In this document: one piece after another, positions 34,497 through 43,204 of the stretch | How positions within the stretch are numbered: the stretch's first letter is position 1 | Layout of the letters: every line of letters starts with the position of its first letter | Assembly (NCBI RefSeq): GCF_046292685.1 | Contig: NZ_JBKBQM010000017.1 | Coordinates: 1 to 56,840 of the forward strand | DNA from: Wagnerdoeblera sp046292685 | Lineage (GTDB): Bacteria > Pseudomonadota > Alphaproteobacteria > Rhodobacterales > Rhodobacteraceae | Direction of reading: 5' to 3' | DNA length: 56,840 nt | Program-made: the position numbers and the translations under genes | Notes under the pieces: generated by a model | Told to the model about the DNA's origin: nothing | The model's database searches: none | Seen by the model: the letters and a program-made list of their open reading frames with translations, nothing else

Positions 34497-34611
34497 CGTG
34501 GTTCCTTTCCGGTTTGCGCCTTGGCCCGGGATTCAGGGCATGTGCCCCAACCGGTGGACCTGACAGGGATGACTCCCCCGCCAGACCCGCCCGGGCCTGT
34601 GAAGTGCGCCG

Positions 34612-34640
34612 CCCTTAGCCCGGATCGCGGCACCGCGCAA
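34612..34640 (-). promoter_or_regulatory. Candidate rpsB promoter
   Basis: On the minus strand TTGCGC, 17 bp, TAAGGG. The -10 is weak against consensus but spacing is ideal, and the predicted leader is about 110 nt, long enough for S2-type autoregulation. Confidence 0.4.
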
Positions 34641-34678
34641 GGGCAGATCGGCGCGGCGCACCACGCGGCGGCGCAGGC

Positions 34679-34742
34679 GGGGGCTCTGCCCCCACGGCGC
34701 GTGCCGCGCCGTTCCCCCGGGATATTTCGGTCAAGGTGAAGG
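34679..34742 (+). repeat. Composite intergenic repeat, copy C
   Basis: G5/C5 hairpin, a second hairpin (GGCGC/GCGCC), C-run, GGATATTT and CAAGGTGAAGG. Unlike the other copies it is between divergent genes, upstream of both. Confidence 0.72.
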
Positions 34743-34857
34743 GGCCGCCGGCAGGACCATCCGGGAGAAACAGGAATACGACACATTCTGTCGCAAACGG
34801 AAAGGCATTCCGGCGGGCGCAATCGGACTGTCGGCGCAAAGATTCAGGAGTCGTTCC

Positions 34858-37275
34858 ATGAAAACCCATACCCGCGTCGTCGTGATCGGTGGCGGAGTCG
34901 TCGGCTGTTCGGTGCTGTATCACCTGACGAAGCTGGGCTGGTCGGATGTGATGCTGATCGAACGGTCCGACCTGACCAGCGGGTCGACCTGGCATGCGGC
35001 GGGCGGATTCCACACGCTGAACGGCGACACCAACATGGCGGCGCTGCAAGGCTATACCATCCGGCTTTACAAGGAGCTGGAAGCGATTACCGGCATGTCC
35101 TGCGGGTTGCACCATGTCGGCGGCATCACGCTGGCCGACAACCCGGCCCGGTTCGAGATGCTGAAGGCCGAGCGCGCCAAGCACCGCTACATGGGGCTGG
35201 ATACCGAGATTCTCGGGCCGGAGGAAATCAGGAAGCTGACCGACGGGATGGTCAACCTCGACGGCATCATCGGCGCGCTTTACGACCCGCTGGACGGGCA
35301 CCTCGACCCTTCGGGCACCACCCATGCCTATGCCAAGGCCGCGCGGATGGGCGGGGCGGAAATCGTGCTGCACAACCGCGTGCTGGAAACGCGCCCGACC
35401 CGCGAAGGCTGGGAAGTGGTGACCGAAAAGGGCACGGTGACCTGCGAACATGTGGTCAACGCCGCCGGATTGTGGGCGCGCGAGGTGGGGGCGATGGCCG
35501 GCGTCTATCTGCCGCTGTTGCCGATGGCGCACCAGTATCTGGTGACGGATGACATCCCCGAGATCGTGGAGATCCTGAAATCGGGGCGCGAGTTCCCGCA
35601 TGTGATGGACCCGGGCGGCGAAAGCTACCTTCGCCAGGAAGGGCGCGGGCTGTGCATCGGGTTTTACGAAAAGCCCTGCGAGCCGTGGTCGGTGGACGGC
35701 ACGCCCTGGGGCTTCGGGCATGAGCTTTTGAACGAACAGTGGGACAAGATCGAGGATTCGGTCGCCTTTGCCTATCGCCGCTTTCCGGTGCTGGAACGCT
35801 CGGGCGTCAAGCGGGTGATCCACGGGCCCTTTACCTTTGCGCCCGACGGCAACCCGCTGATCGGCCCCGTTCCCGGCCTGCGCAACTACTGGTCGGCCTG
35901 CGCGGTCATGGCCGGCTTCAGCCAGGGCGGCGGCATGGGGCTGGCGCTGGCGCAATGGATGATCCACGGCGAGGTGGAGCGCGACCCGCGCGGTTTCGAC
36001 GTGGCGCGGTTCGGCAACTGGACCTCGCCCGGCTATACCGTGCCCAAGGTGATCGAGAATTACCAGATGCGGTTCAGCGTTTCCTACCCCAACGAGGAAC
36101 GCCCCGCCGCCCGCCCGTTCCGCACCACGCCGATGTACGAGGTGTTCGATGGCATGAACGCCGTCTGGGGCCAGCAATACGGGCTGGAGGTGGTGAACTA
36201 CCACGCGCTCCCCGGCGAGCCGCGCTATGAACAGCCGACCTTCCGCCGCTCGAACGCGTGGGAGGCGACCGCGCAGGAGGTGCGCGCGGTGCGCACCGGC
36301 GTGGGCATCAACGAGGTGCAGAACTTCGGCAAGTATCGGGTAACCGGGCCGAAGGCGCGGGAATGGCTGGACCGGATCATGGCCGGGGCGATCCCCAAGC
36401 CGGGGCGGCTGTCGCTGACCCCGATGCTGGCGCATTCGGGCAAGATCATCGGGGATTTCACCGTGTCCTGCCTGTCGGACACCGAGTTTCAGCTGACGGC
36501 GAGCTACGGCGCGCAAGGCTGGCACGAACGCTGGTTCGAACAGAACGCGCAAGAGGATGTGCGGGTCGAGAACATTTCGGACGCACGCTCGGGTTTTCAG
36601 ATCGCGGGGCCGAAGGCGCGCGAGCTTCTTTCGCGGGTGACCCGTGCCGATGTGTCGGCCGAGGCGTTCCGCTTCATGGACGTTCGCCGCATGACCGTGG
36701 GCATGGCCAACTGCATCGTGCAGCGCGTCAGCTACACCGCCGATCTGGGGTACGAGATTTTCACCGACCACATGTCGGTGCGGCATCTGTGGGATGTGCT
36801 GACCGCGGCCGGCAAGGACCTGGGCCTGCGCCCCTTCGGCATGCGGGCGATGATGAGCCTGCGCCTGGACAAGTGGTTCGGGTCCTGGGGGCGCGAGTTC
36901 AGCCCCGACTATACACCGGCGGAAACCGGGCTCGACCGCTTCATCCGCTGGACCAAGGGCGATTTCATCGGCAAGGCGGCAGCGCTGGCCGAACGCGAAA
37001 CCGGACCGAAGCGCAAGCTCGTGTCCTTTGTCGTCGATGCCGACGAGGCCGATGTGGTGGCCTGGGAACCGATCTGGCTGGACGGCGCGGTGGTGGGTTT
37101 CTGCACCTCGGGCGGTTTCAGCCACTGGACGGGCAAGTCGGTGGCGATGGGCTTTCTGCCGACCGACCGGGTCGCTGACGGGCTGGCCTGCGAAATCGAG
37201 ATCCTGGGCGAGCGGCGCCCTGCCCGCGTGCATCTGGCGCCCTTGTGGGACGATGGCGGCCGGATGCGGGCCTGA
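34858..37275 (+). CDS. Dimethylglycine dehydrogenase-like FAD/folate enzyme
   Basis: 805 residues. N-terminal DAO-type FAD domain (RVVVIGGGVVGCSVLYHL, then SGSTWHAAGG, the region holding the covalent-FAD histidine in this family), a FAO_M-like middle, and a C-terminal GcvT/folate-binding half (from about 425: PTFRRSNAWEATAQEVRAVRTGVG ... WTKGDFIGKAAAL). This layout is that of dimethylglycine/sarcosine dehydrogenases, which demethylate the substrate and pass the C1 unit to tetrahydrofolate. AGGAG lies 8 bases before the ATG. With bmt (53 kb) and soxBDAG (43-48 kb) it would link betaine to glycine. Dimethylglycine rather than sarcosine as substrate is inferred. Confidence 0.85.
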   Translation: MKTHTRVVVIGGGVVGCSVLYHLTKLGWSDVMLIERSDLTSGSTWHAAGGFHTLNGDTNMAALQGYTIRLYKELEAITGMSCGLHHVGGITLADNPARFEMLKAERAKHRYMGLDTEILGPEEIRKLTDGMVNLDGIIGALYDPLDGHLDPSGTTHAYAKAARMGGAEIVLHNRVLETRPTREGWEVVTEKGTVTCEHVVNAAGLWAREVGAMAGVYLPLLPMAHQYLVTDDIPEIVEILKSGREFPHVMDPGGESYLRQEGRGLCIGFYEKPCEPWSVDGTPWGFGHELLNEQWDKIEDSVAFAYRRFPVLERSGVKRVIHGPFTFAPDGNPLIGPVPGLRNYWSACAVMAGFSQGGGMGLALAQWMIHGEVERDPRGFDVARFGNWTSPGYTVPKVIENYQMRFSVSYPNEERPAARPFRTTPMYEVFDGMNAVWGQQYGLEVVNYHALPGEPRYEQPTFRRSNAWEATAQEVRAVRTGVGINEVQNFGKYRVTGPKAREWLDRIMAGAIPKPGRLSLTPMLAHSGKIIGDFTVSCLSDTEFQLTASYGAQGWHERWFEQNAQEDVRVENISDARSGFQIAGPKARELLSRVTRADVSAEAFRFMDVRRMTVGMANCIVQRVSYTADLGYEIFTDHMSVRHLWDVLTAAGKDLGLRPFGMRAMMSLRLDKWFGSWGREFSPDYTPAETGLDRFIRWTKGDFIGKAAALAERETGPKRKLVSFVVDADEADVVAWEPIWLDGAVVGFCTSGGFSHWTGKSVAMGFLPTDRVADGLACEIEILGERRPARVHLAPLWDDGGRMRA

Positions 37276-37284
37276 GGCGGGCCG

Positions 37285-37872
37285 GTGCTGATCCTGCTGC
37301 CGGCGGCCGGGTCGTCCTCGCGCATGCGCGGGGGCGACAAGCTGCTGGAACCCGTAGGAGGCGTGCCGCTGCTGCGCCGGCAGGCGGCGATGGCCGCGGC
37401 CTTGGCGCCGGTGCTGGTGACGCTGCCCCCCGACCGGCCCGACCGTGCCGCCGCGCTGGCCGGGCTGGATGTGGCAATCCAGACCTTGCGCAATGCAGGC
37501 GAAGGCATGGCCGCGTCCTTGCGGGCCGGGGCGCGGGCGGCAACGGGGCGCGCCTTGCTGGTGCTGCCCGCCGACATGCCGGATCTCGATACCTCCGACC
37601 TTGCCACATTGATGGCCGAGGCCGCGCTTGCCCCCGATGCCATCCTGCGCGGTGCCGGCGCCGATGGCACCCCGGGGCATCCGGTGGTGATCCCGCCCGA
37701 TCTGCTGGCCGAGCTTCGCCGGCTGTCGGGCGATACCGGCGCGCGGCCCTTGCTGGCCCGCCATGCCGATCGGCTGCGCCTGGTGCCCTTGCCGGCGCGC
37801 CACGCGCTGACCGATCTGGACACGCCCGAGGACTGGGCGGCCTGGCGCCGCGCCAACCCGGACCATAGCTGA
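37285..37872 (+). CDS. MobA-like NTP transferase (molybdenum cofactor cytidylyl/guanylyltransferase type)
   Basis: 195 residues starting at a GTG 9 bases after the previous stop. N-terminal nucleotide-binding loop LILLPAAGSSSRMRGGDKLLEPVGGVPLL, LVLPADMPDLD near 95 (metal-binding DMP), GHPVVIPP near 130 and DLDTPEDW at the end. This is the MocA/MobA-like pattern. It would transfer a nucleotide to a cofactor such as molybdopterin. No molybdoenzyme is adjacent; the close spacing suggests co-transcription with the dehydrogenase gene. Confidence 0.85.
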   Translation: MLILLPAAGSSSRMRGGDKLLEPVGGVPLLRRQAAMAAALAPVLVTLPPDRPDRAAALAGLDVAIQTLRNAGEGMAASLRAGARAATGRALLVLPADMPDLDTSDLATLMAEAALAPDAILRGAGADGTPGHPVVIPPDLLAELRRLSGDTGARPLLARHADRLRLVPLPARHALTDLDTPEDWAAWRRANPDHS

Positions 37873-37929
37873 GCGGCGGCGGTCGCCGGCGGGCCGATGC
37901 GGCCCGGCGCAACCCGCCCGACAACAACA

Positions 37930-37960
37930 ACGGGGGGCAACCGTGCCGGCCGCCCCCCGT
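37930..37960. terminator. GC hairpin between convergent genes
   Basis: ACGGGGGGC / GCCCCCCGT, 9-bp perfect arms with a 13-base loop. It is placed between the convergent MobA-like and RTX/Hint genes; no T-run on either side. Confidence 0.5.
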
Positions 37961-37978
37961 CATCGCTGCATAAGCCTG

Positions 37979-40501
37979 TCACCTCACCAGCAAAAGCGCC
38001 TCGTGCCGCTTCAGCGTCTTGCGCGCGGCGGCATAGCCTTCGACCCCGGCGGGGGTCTTGAGCTCGGGGAAAATCTCGAACAGCTCGGACCGCTGGGCGT
38101 TGCCCATGCCTTTCAGGGTCTGGTCGCCCGGCTGGAAGGTCTCGGTCCAGGCGCCGTTCGACAGCACCACCTCGTGCCGGTCGCACATGAAGTGGATGTA
38201 GGACGTGCCCGACGAATGGATGGCGCGGATCGCCTCGCCCGCCAGCAGGTGCTTGGCGGCCACCAGAACCTCGTGTTCGTCGAAATAGAGCGCAGTGCGG
38301 TCGTTGGCCACCAACAGGCGGTGGTTCGGGCTGACCATCATGTCGCGTTCGGGCAACCCGTTGCCAAGCGCCCCCTTGCGCACCAGCACCGGGCGAAGAT
38401 GCGGCGCCACGGCGAAATCGCCCGCGGTCATGTCGCGCCGCCCAACCCAGCGGATATCCTGGATGCCGTTGTCGCGGGTGATGACGCGGTCGCCGACCTT
38501 CAGGTCTTCCACCGGCACTTCGCCGCGCGGGGTGGCGATCAGCGTGCCGGGGGTAAAGCAGGGCACGACATTCTCGATGTTGACGAAACGGGTGGTGCCG
38601 ATCACGTTGCGGTCGGCGTCGAGGAAGCTGACGATGCCGTTTTCCGGGTTGTCGCTGTCGTAGGTCACGCGCAGCGGGCCGGAGCCGCGCAGATCCAGCG
38701 TGTCGAAGTCGTCGCCGCCTTCGCCGCCGTCGATCAGGTCGCCCACCGTCGCGCCCAGGAACACGTCGCGGTCGTCGCCCCCGGACAGGGTGTTGTTGCC
38801 GGTGCTGCCGGTGATGGTGTCGTTGCCGGTGCCGCCGGCAATCACGTCATTGCCGTCGCCGCCGAACAGCAGGTCGTCGCCATTGCCGCCGACCAGGGTA
38901 TCGTTGCCGGCATCGCCGTTCAGCGTATCGTTGCCGTCAGCGCCGATCAGCGCGTCGTCGCCGGTGCCGCCGAACAGAAGGTCGTCGCCTGCATCGCCAT
39001 CCAGCAGGTCGTTGTCGGCCCCGCCATAGATCGCATCGTTGCCGTTGCCGCCGAACAGGGCATCGAAGCCGTCGCCGCCGTAAAGCTCGTCGTCGCCATC
39101 CTCGCCGAAGACCAGGTCGTTGCCTTGCCCGGCCAGCACGGTGTCGTTGCCGTTACCGGCCAGCACGAAATCGTCGTCGGGCGCGGTGTTGGGCAGGATC
39201 GCGTCGCCAGCGTCGATCATGTCGCCGTCGTTGTCGCCGGTATAGGCCACGTCGATCAGGTCGCCCGCCGCCGTGCCGTAGACGATGCCATCGCGCAGCG
39301 GGGCGCCCACGGTGACCAGCACCTGGGCGGTATCGGTGCCGCCGTTGCCGTCGGTCACGCCATAGTCGATCACCGCCACGCCGCTGAAGCCGGCGTTCGG
39401 GGTAAAGGTGATGGTGCCGTCCGGGTTGACCGTCACGGTGCCGTCAGCACTGGTCGGGGTGCCCAGAACGGCCAGAGCATCGCCATCGACATCGGTGTCG
39501 TTGGCCAGCACGGCGATGGTCACCGGCGTGTTGAACGCGGTCGAGGCGGTATCGTCGTTCGCCACCGGCGCGTCGTTGACGGGGTTGACCGTCACCGCAA
39601 CGGTCGAGGTGGCGGACCCGCCGTTGCCGTCGGTCACGGTGTAGGTGATGGTATCGGGCCCGTTGTAATCGGGGTTGGGCGTATAGATCAGCGTGCCGTC
39701 CGGGTTCACCGTGACGGTGCCGTTGGTCGCCGTGGCACCGGTCACGGTCAGCGTGTCGCCGTTCGGGTCGCTGTCGTTGGCCAGCACCGGAATGGTGACG
39801 GAGGTATCCTCGTCGGTCACGGCGGTGTCGGGATTGGCGATCGGGTCGGCGTTGCCCTTGTTGTCGATGCTGTCCGAGAAGGACAGGAACTCGGCGGTGC
39901 CGTTGAAATGCTGGTCGATCCCGGCCAGGGTGTCGGGCGGGCTGGCCGCCTGGCCGCCGCCGATGATCCAGTTCTGGTTCTGCGACCCCATGTCCATCGT
40001 CACCGTGTTCGGCACGTCGGCCGAATAGGTGTTGCCCGTGGTGATGTTCGAGATCACCAGCCGGCCCGGCTCGGACCCGCCGAAATCCCAGGAATAGCTG
40101 AAATCGATGGTATCGCCCGGTTGCATGAAGCCGGGTCCGGTGGTCCAGGTGACGGTTTCCGACGCGGTCTCGTGGCTGACGACGATGGCCCCGGTCTTGA
40201 GCACCTCGACCCGATAGCCGCCGCCTTCGGCATTGCCCACACTGTCGCGCGACAGGATGGTGTTGGGGTTGTCGCCGACATGCGCGGTCTGGGTGAACTT
40301 CATCGCCAGGGTGCCGCGGTCCATCTGGAAGATCGGGCTGGCATAGATCTTGGCGATGTCGTCCACGCCATCCAGCACCGCCTGCCCGCCCGAGGCCACG
40401 GCACCGTTCATGTAAAGCCCGTTCTGCGCGCCGTTGCCGAGCGCGGAATCCTGAATGGTGGTGTCCGTGTCATTGAAATTGTACAGCGCGAAGACCGGCA
40501 T
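37979..40501 (-). CDS. Large extracellular protein: LamG-like region, two cadherin-like repeats, RTX repeats and C-terminal Hint domain
   Basis: 840 residues, no Sec signal. In order: a beta-rich N-terminal LamG-like region (about 1-215); two Big/VCBS cadherin-like repeats (about 225-415; each with NPDTAVTDEDTS or DDTASTAFNTP, LANDxDxxGD, TYTVTDGNGG); about ten RTX nonapeptide stretches (about 440-610, GGxGxD); then a Hint domain starting CFTPGTLIATPRGEVPVEDLKVGD (about 660) with VSPNHRLLV and a C-terminal tail. The Cys and downstream His of Hint self-processing are present. Secretion is probably by type I. Hint domains of this kind (Hint_2) are common in Rhodobacterales with unproven function; autoproteolysis is inferred. 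Confidence 0.88.
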   Translation of the reverse strand: MPVFALYNFNDTDTTIQDSALGNGAQNGLYMNGAVASGGQAVLDGVDDIAKIYASPIFQMDRGTLAMKFTQTAHVGDNPNTILSRDSVGNAEGGGYRVEVLKTGAIVVSHETASETVTWTTGPGFMQPGDTIDFSYSWDFGGSEPGRLVISNITTGNTYSADVPNTVTMDMGSQNQNWIIGGGQAASPPDTLAGIDQHFNGTAEFLSFSDSIDNKGNADPIANPDTAVTDEDTSVTIPVLANDSDPNGDTLTVTGATATNGTVTVNPDGTLIYTPNPDYNGPDTITYTVTDGNGGSATSTVAVTVNPVNDAPVANDDTASTAFNTPVTIAVLANDTDVDGDALAVLGTPTSADGTVTVNPDGTITFTPNAGFSGVAVIDYGVTDGNGGTDTAQVLVTVGAPLRDGIVYGTAAGDLIDVAYTGDNDGDMIDAGDAILPNTAPDDDFVLAGNGNDTVLAGQGNDLVFGEDGDDELYGGDGFDALFGGNGNDAIYGGADNDLLDGDAGDDLLFGGTGDDALIGADGNDTLNGDAGNDTLVGGNGDDLLFGGDGNDVIAGGTGNDTITGSTGNNTLSGGDDRDVFLGATVGDLIDGGEGGDDFDTLDLRGSGPLRVTYDSDNPENGIVSFLDADRNVIGTTRFVNIENVVPCFTPGTLIATPRGEVPVEDLKVGDRVITRDNGIQDIRWVGRRDMTAGDFAVAPHLRPVLVRKGALGNGLPERDMMVSPNHRLLVANDRTALYFDEHEVLVAAKHLLAGEAIRAIHSSGTSYIHFMCDRHEVVLSNGAWTETFQPGDQTLKGMGNAQRSELFEIFPELKTPAGVEGYAAARKTLKRHEALLLVR

Positions 40502-41214
40502 CGCCAAACCCCTTTGTCCGATACGGGCCACCTGCCACGCACCGATCGATTACCCGGCCTGACCCGAACGGGACCAGGCAGCGGCGCGCTTTCCGGGTGG
40601 ATCGCAACGCCATGCGGGCAGACGCAGGATGATGGGGGATCGTGAGCAGCCGCCGCACAAGCGGCGCCGCCTGCCCTTCAGACAGCACGATACCTGTCGG
40701 GCGCAGACCCCGCCCGCATCACCACTACGACCGCCCCCACGGCCCTCGTTTCCGCCCCAGCAAGGCGTGCTTCGTTTTTACCCCCGCCGCGGGCGCCGGC
40801 AAAGCGAAAAGCGGCATGAACGCGGCGCGACCGCGGCGATGGAACCGACACCGTGGGCCGGCTGTGGCCGGCGGCTTCCGGGGTGCGTTTCCAAACCGGA
40901 AATCCGATCCTGCGGATTTTCACGCAATTTTAGGAAAAACCGGGTCGAAAGCGCGGCGTCCCACAACCCTTGCGCGCAGGACATCAAGGATTTGGAAACA
41001 GAGATTGTGGCGCGAGGCTGCGCGCGCCGCTTTACCAGATTTGCACTTTTTTGCCGCAGTGCCAGAAGCACGGTTTCCGAAACCCAACGATATTCCGGTA
41101 ATCCTGCGGTTTTGTTGCCGATGGCGCCCCGATGCCGGAAACGGGCGCACGAATCAGCCCTGCGCCGCAAGCGTCAGCACGAGAAGGGAAACGTCGCCGA
41201 TCGGGGAACTGCGC
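40502..41214. other. 713-bp region without a supported gene
   Basis: Between the start of the RTX/Hint gene and the 3' end of the tRNA. Base composition drops in 40910-41130, with A/T-rich patches such as TTTGCACTTTTTTGCC. Short open frames on both strands have no family likeness and atypical codon use. A relic or a non-coding transcript is possible; I see no terminator or clear promoter. Confidence 0.5.
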
Positions 41215-41298
41215 TGGTGCGGGTGGTCGGACTCGAACCGACACTCCTTTCGGAAGCAGAGTTTGAGTCTGCCGCGTCTACCATTCCACCACACCCGC
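41215..41298 (-). tRNA. tRNA-Leu (anticodon CAA)
   Basis: 84 bases including an encoded CCA end. The acceptor stem GCGGGTG pairs with CACCCGC; D arm GGTGGAATGGTAGACGC-type; anticodon stem GCAGA/TCTGC around CTCAAAC with anticodon CAA; a long class II variable arm (TTCC-GAAA-GGAG); T arm GTCGGTTCGAGTCCGAC. Discriminator A, as in tRNA-Leu. Reads UUG codons. Confidence 0.96.
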
Positions 41299-41355
41299 CC
41301 ACGCCTGCGCCCGATGGTAGCTGGCAACCCCACTGGGCCGCCCGGGCGCGCGCTC

Positions 41356-41385
41356 TCTATACAGGCGCCTTGCAGGCTTGTTCAA
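41356..41385 (-). promoter_or_regulatory. tRNA-Leu promoter
   Basis: On the minus strand TTGAAC (41385-41380), 18 bp, TATAGA (41361-41356). The predicted start is about 50 bases before the mature tRNA 5' end. Confidence 0.55.
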
Positions 41386-41468
41386 GCCCCGAGACGCGCG
41401 GCGTGCCGCACCTTGACCTCGGCCGCAGCATCGGGCAAGCGCGGGGCCTCAGCTGCAGGGAAATCGCC

Positions 41469-42047
41469 ATGTTGCGCCGCCTTTACGACTGGACGCTGTC
41501 CCTTGCCGGGCATCGCCATGCCCTGTGGGTGCTGGCAGCGGTGGCCTTCGTGGAAAGCTCGGTCTTTCCGATCCCGCCCGACATCCTGATGATCCCGATG
41601 ATCCTGGCCGCGCGCCAGCGCGCCTTTCTGATCGCGGCGGTCTGCACGGCGGCTTCGGTGCTGGGCGGGCTGCTGGGCTATGGCATCGGGGCGCTGGCGT
41701 TCGAGCAGCTGGGCCGCCCGATCCTCCAATCCCTCGGCAAGGCCGATGCGATGGCCGAATTCGCCACGCGGTTCAACGACTTCGGCTTCTGGTCGGTGCT
41801 GGTCGCGGGGGTGACGCCCTTTCCCTACAAGGTCATCACCATCATGTCGGGCTTTACCGCCATGCCGCTCGATACCTTCATGCTCACCTCGCTGCTGGCG
41901 CGAGGCCTGCGGTTTTTCGTGGTGGCAGCGTTGCTGTGGCGCTTCGGCGCACCGATCCGTGATCTGGTGGAACAGCGGCTGGGCTTGATGTTCACGCTGT
42001 TCGTGGCGATGCTGCTGGGCGGTTTTCTGGTGCTGAGGGCATTTTGA
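41469..42047 (+). CDS. YqaA/DedA-type inner membrane protein
   Basis: 192 residues with four to five membrane helices. The SNARE-associated (DedA/VTT) pattern is visible: FVESSVFPIPPDILMIPM near 28-45, GYGIGALAFEQLG near 75, and FGFWSVLVAGVTPFPYKVITIMSGFTAMPL near 107-135, with the conserved proline and positive residue in the re-entrant loop. The family includes lipid (undecaprenyl phosphate/phospholipid) translocases, but the YqaA branch is not characterised. The stop overlaps the TTG start of dsbB, so the two are coupled. Confidence 0.85.
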   Translation: MLRRLYDWTLSLAGHRHALWVLAAVAFVESSVFPIPPDILMIPMILAARQRAFLIAAVCTAASVLGGLLGYGIGALAFEQLGRPILQSLGKADAMAEFATRFNDFGFWSVLVAGVTPFPYKVITIMSGFTAMPLDTFMLTSLLARGLRFFVVAALLWRFGAPIRDLVEQRLGLMFTLFVAMLLGGFLVLRAF

Positions 42048-42514
42048 CGCGCAACTCCCTGATCCTCGCGGCCGCTGGCGGCTCGGCGGCGCTGCTGCTC
42101 GGGGCGCTGACCTTTCAGTATGTCGGGGGCCTGCACCCTTGCGTGCTATGCATCTGGCAGCGCTGGCCGCATCTGGCGGCCCTGGTTGCGGGGGCGCTGG
42201 CGCTGGCGCTGCCCGGGCGGGTCTGGCCGCTGCTCGGGGCCCTGGCCGCGCTGACCACCGCCGGGATCGGCGGCTTTCACGTCGGGGTGGAACAAGGCTG
42301 GTGGCAAGGGCTGAGCAGCTGCACCGGCCCCGGCCTTGCCGGCATTTCGACCCAGGCGTTGCTGGACCCGACGGCCGATGTCGCCGCCCCGGTGCGCTGC
42401 GATGCGGTGGCCTGGTCGTTCCTCGGCCTGTCGATGGCGGGCTGGAACATGGTGCTCAGCCTCGGTCTGGCCGGCCTCTGGCTGGGCGCGGCCGGGATGG
42501 CCCGGAAGGGCTAG
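42044..42514 (+). CDS. dsbB: Disulfide bond formation protein B
   Basis: 156 residues, four membrane helices. Re-oxidises periplasmic DsbA and passes electrons to quinone. First cysteine pair CVLC (C33/C36) in HPCVLCIWQRWPH after helix 1; second periplasmic pair C93 and C119 in the long loop. All four catalytic cysteines are present. It starts at TTG (42044), overlapping the previous gene's stop by 3-4 bases; no downstream ATG keeps helix 1 intact. No dsbA in the window. Confidence 0.92.
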   Translation: MTRNSLILAAAGGSAALLLGALTFQYVGGLHPCVLCIWQRWPHLAALVAGALALALPGRVWPLLGALAALTTAGIGGFHVGVEQGWWQGLSSCTGPGLAGISTQALLDPTADVAAPVRCDAVAWSFLGLSMAGWNMVLSLGLAGLWLGAAGMARKG

Positions 42515-42515
42515 C

Positions 42516-42575
42516 CCTTCCGGCGGCGTGCGGGGCCGGCCCCGCGGCGCGGGCCGCCCCCTCGATGGGGGCAAC
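42516..42575 (+). repeat. GC-rich double-hairpin repeat, copy 2
   Basis: Nearly identical to 29975-30033 over ~58 bp, including GCGGGGCCGGCCCCGC and CCCCC-TCGAT-GGGGG. It starts 2 bases after the dsbB stop and lies between dsbB and the convergent soxG. Confidence 0.7.
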
Positions 42576-42643
42576 CGCGCCCCCCTTTGCTCACGCGCCC
42601 TCTGCGCGCGCGCCCGCGGCGCACGCGCGCCCTGCCCGACCGC

Positions 42644-43204
42644 TCAGCGGTAAAGCCCGACTTCCGATCCGGGGCGCGCCAGCGTGGACAGCAGGTCGAA
42701 CACATAGCGCGCGACCGAACGGAAGCAGACCAGCGTGAACGTCTCGTCCTCGCTCATCCACACCGCCGCCGCGACCTGCGCCGCCCGGGTGCGCCGCACC
42801 TCGCCGGGTTCGAACACGCCCGGCGCGAAATCCACCGGGCAGGCCTTGGCCAGCACCTCGCGCGCGCCTGTGCCGCGCAAGGTGAACACCGCACGGGCAT
42901 CGGACACATTGGCCACCAGATGGTGCCGGCCCGCCAGCGCCGCCTCCAACGCGGCCACCGCCTCGGCCACCTCGGCATAGGGCAGCCAGATCAGATACTC
43001 GTCGGGGCTCATCCAGGCCACCGCCCGTTCGCCGGCCTGCACGATCCGCCGCTGGCCGGGCACGGGCAGGCCAAGGGCGGCCAGCGCGCCCTCCAGCCCG
43101 TCGCCTTTCGAGCGCAGCACGATCATGCCGTGCGGCCCGGTCTCCGCCACCTGCACATAGCCGTCGAACGCAAGGCCCCCCAGGGCCGAAACCGCCTCAG
43201 ACAT
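42644..43204 (-). CDS. soxG: Sarcosine oxidase gamma subunit
   Basis: 186 residues, last gene of soxBDAG. Structural subunit of the heterotetrameric sarcosine oxidase, with a GcvT-like fold and no cofactor. Family pattern: GPHGMIVLRSKGD, WMSPDEYLIWLP, VANVSDARAVFTLRGTGAREVLAKACPVDF and the C-terminal CFRSVARYVFDLLST. Its ATG lies inside the end of soxA (8-base overlap), so translation is coupled. Confidence 0.94.
   Translation of the reverse strand: MSEAVSALGGLAFDGYVQVAETGPHGMIVLRSKGDGLEGALAALGLPVPGQRRIVQAGERAVAWMSPDEYLIWLPYAEVAEAVAALEAALAGRHHLVANVSDARAVFTLRGTGAREVLAKACPVDFAPGVFEPGEVRRTRAAQVAAAVWMSEDETFTLVCFRSVARYVFDLLSTLARPGSEVGLYR

Larger units (their letters stand above)
34497..34857. other. 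361-bp region between rpsB and the dimethylglycine dehydrogenase-like gene
   Basis: Holds the rpsB leader and promoter (34612-34640), composite repeat copy C (34679-34742), and the short leader of the plus-strand gene. No protein gene is supported. Confidence 0.6.

Noticed and set aside
38700..39130. Short-period DNA repeats that look like a tandem array
   Set aside because: They encode the RTX nonapeptides of the Hint protein on the minus strand; the same holds for the first 500 bases of the window. Neither is a CRISPR array.
40778..41170. 130-codon minus-strand frame in the large gap
   Set aside because: Arg/Ser-rich with no hydrophobic core, no ribosome site, no family likeness, and overlapping equally long frames in other phases.
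41215..41298. Integrated element at the tRNA-Leu gene
   Set aside because: No integrase, no repeated tRNA 3' end and intact neighbouring core genes on both sides; only the low-GC gap hints at it.
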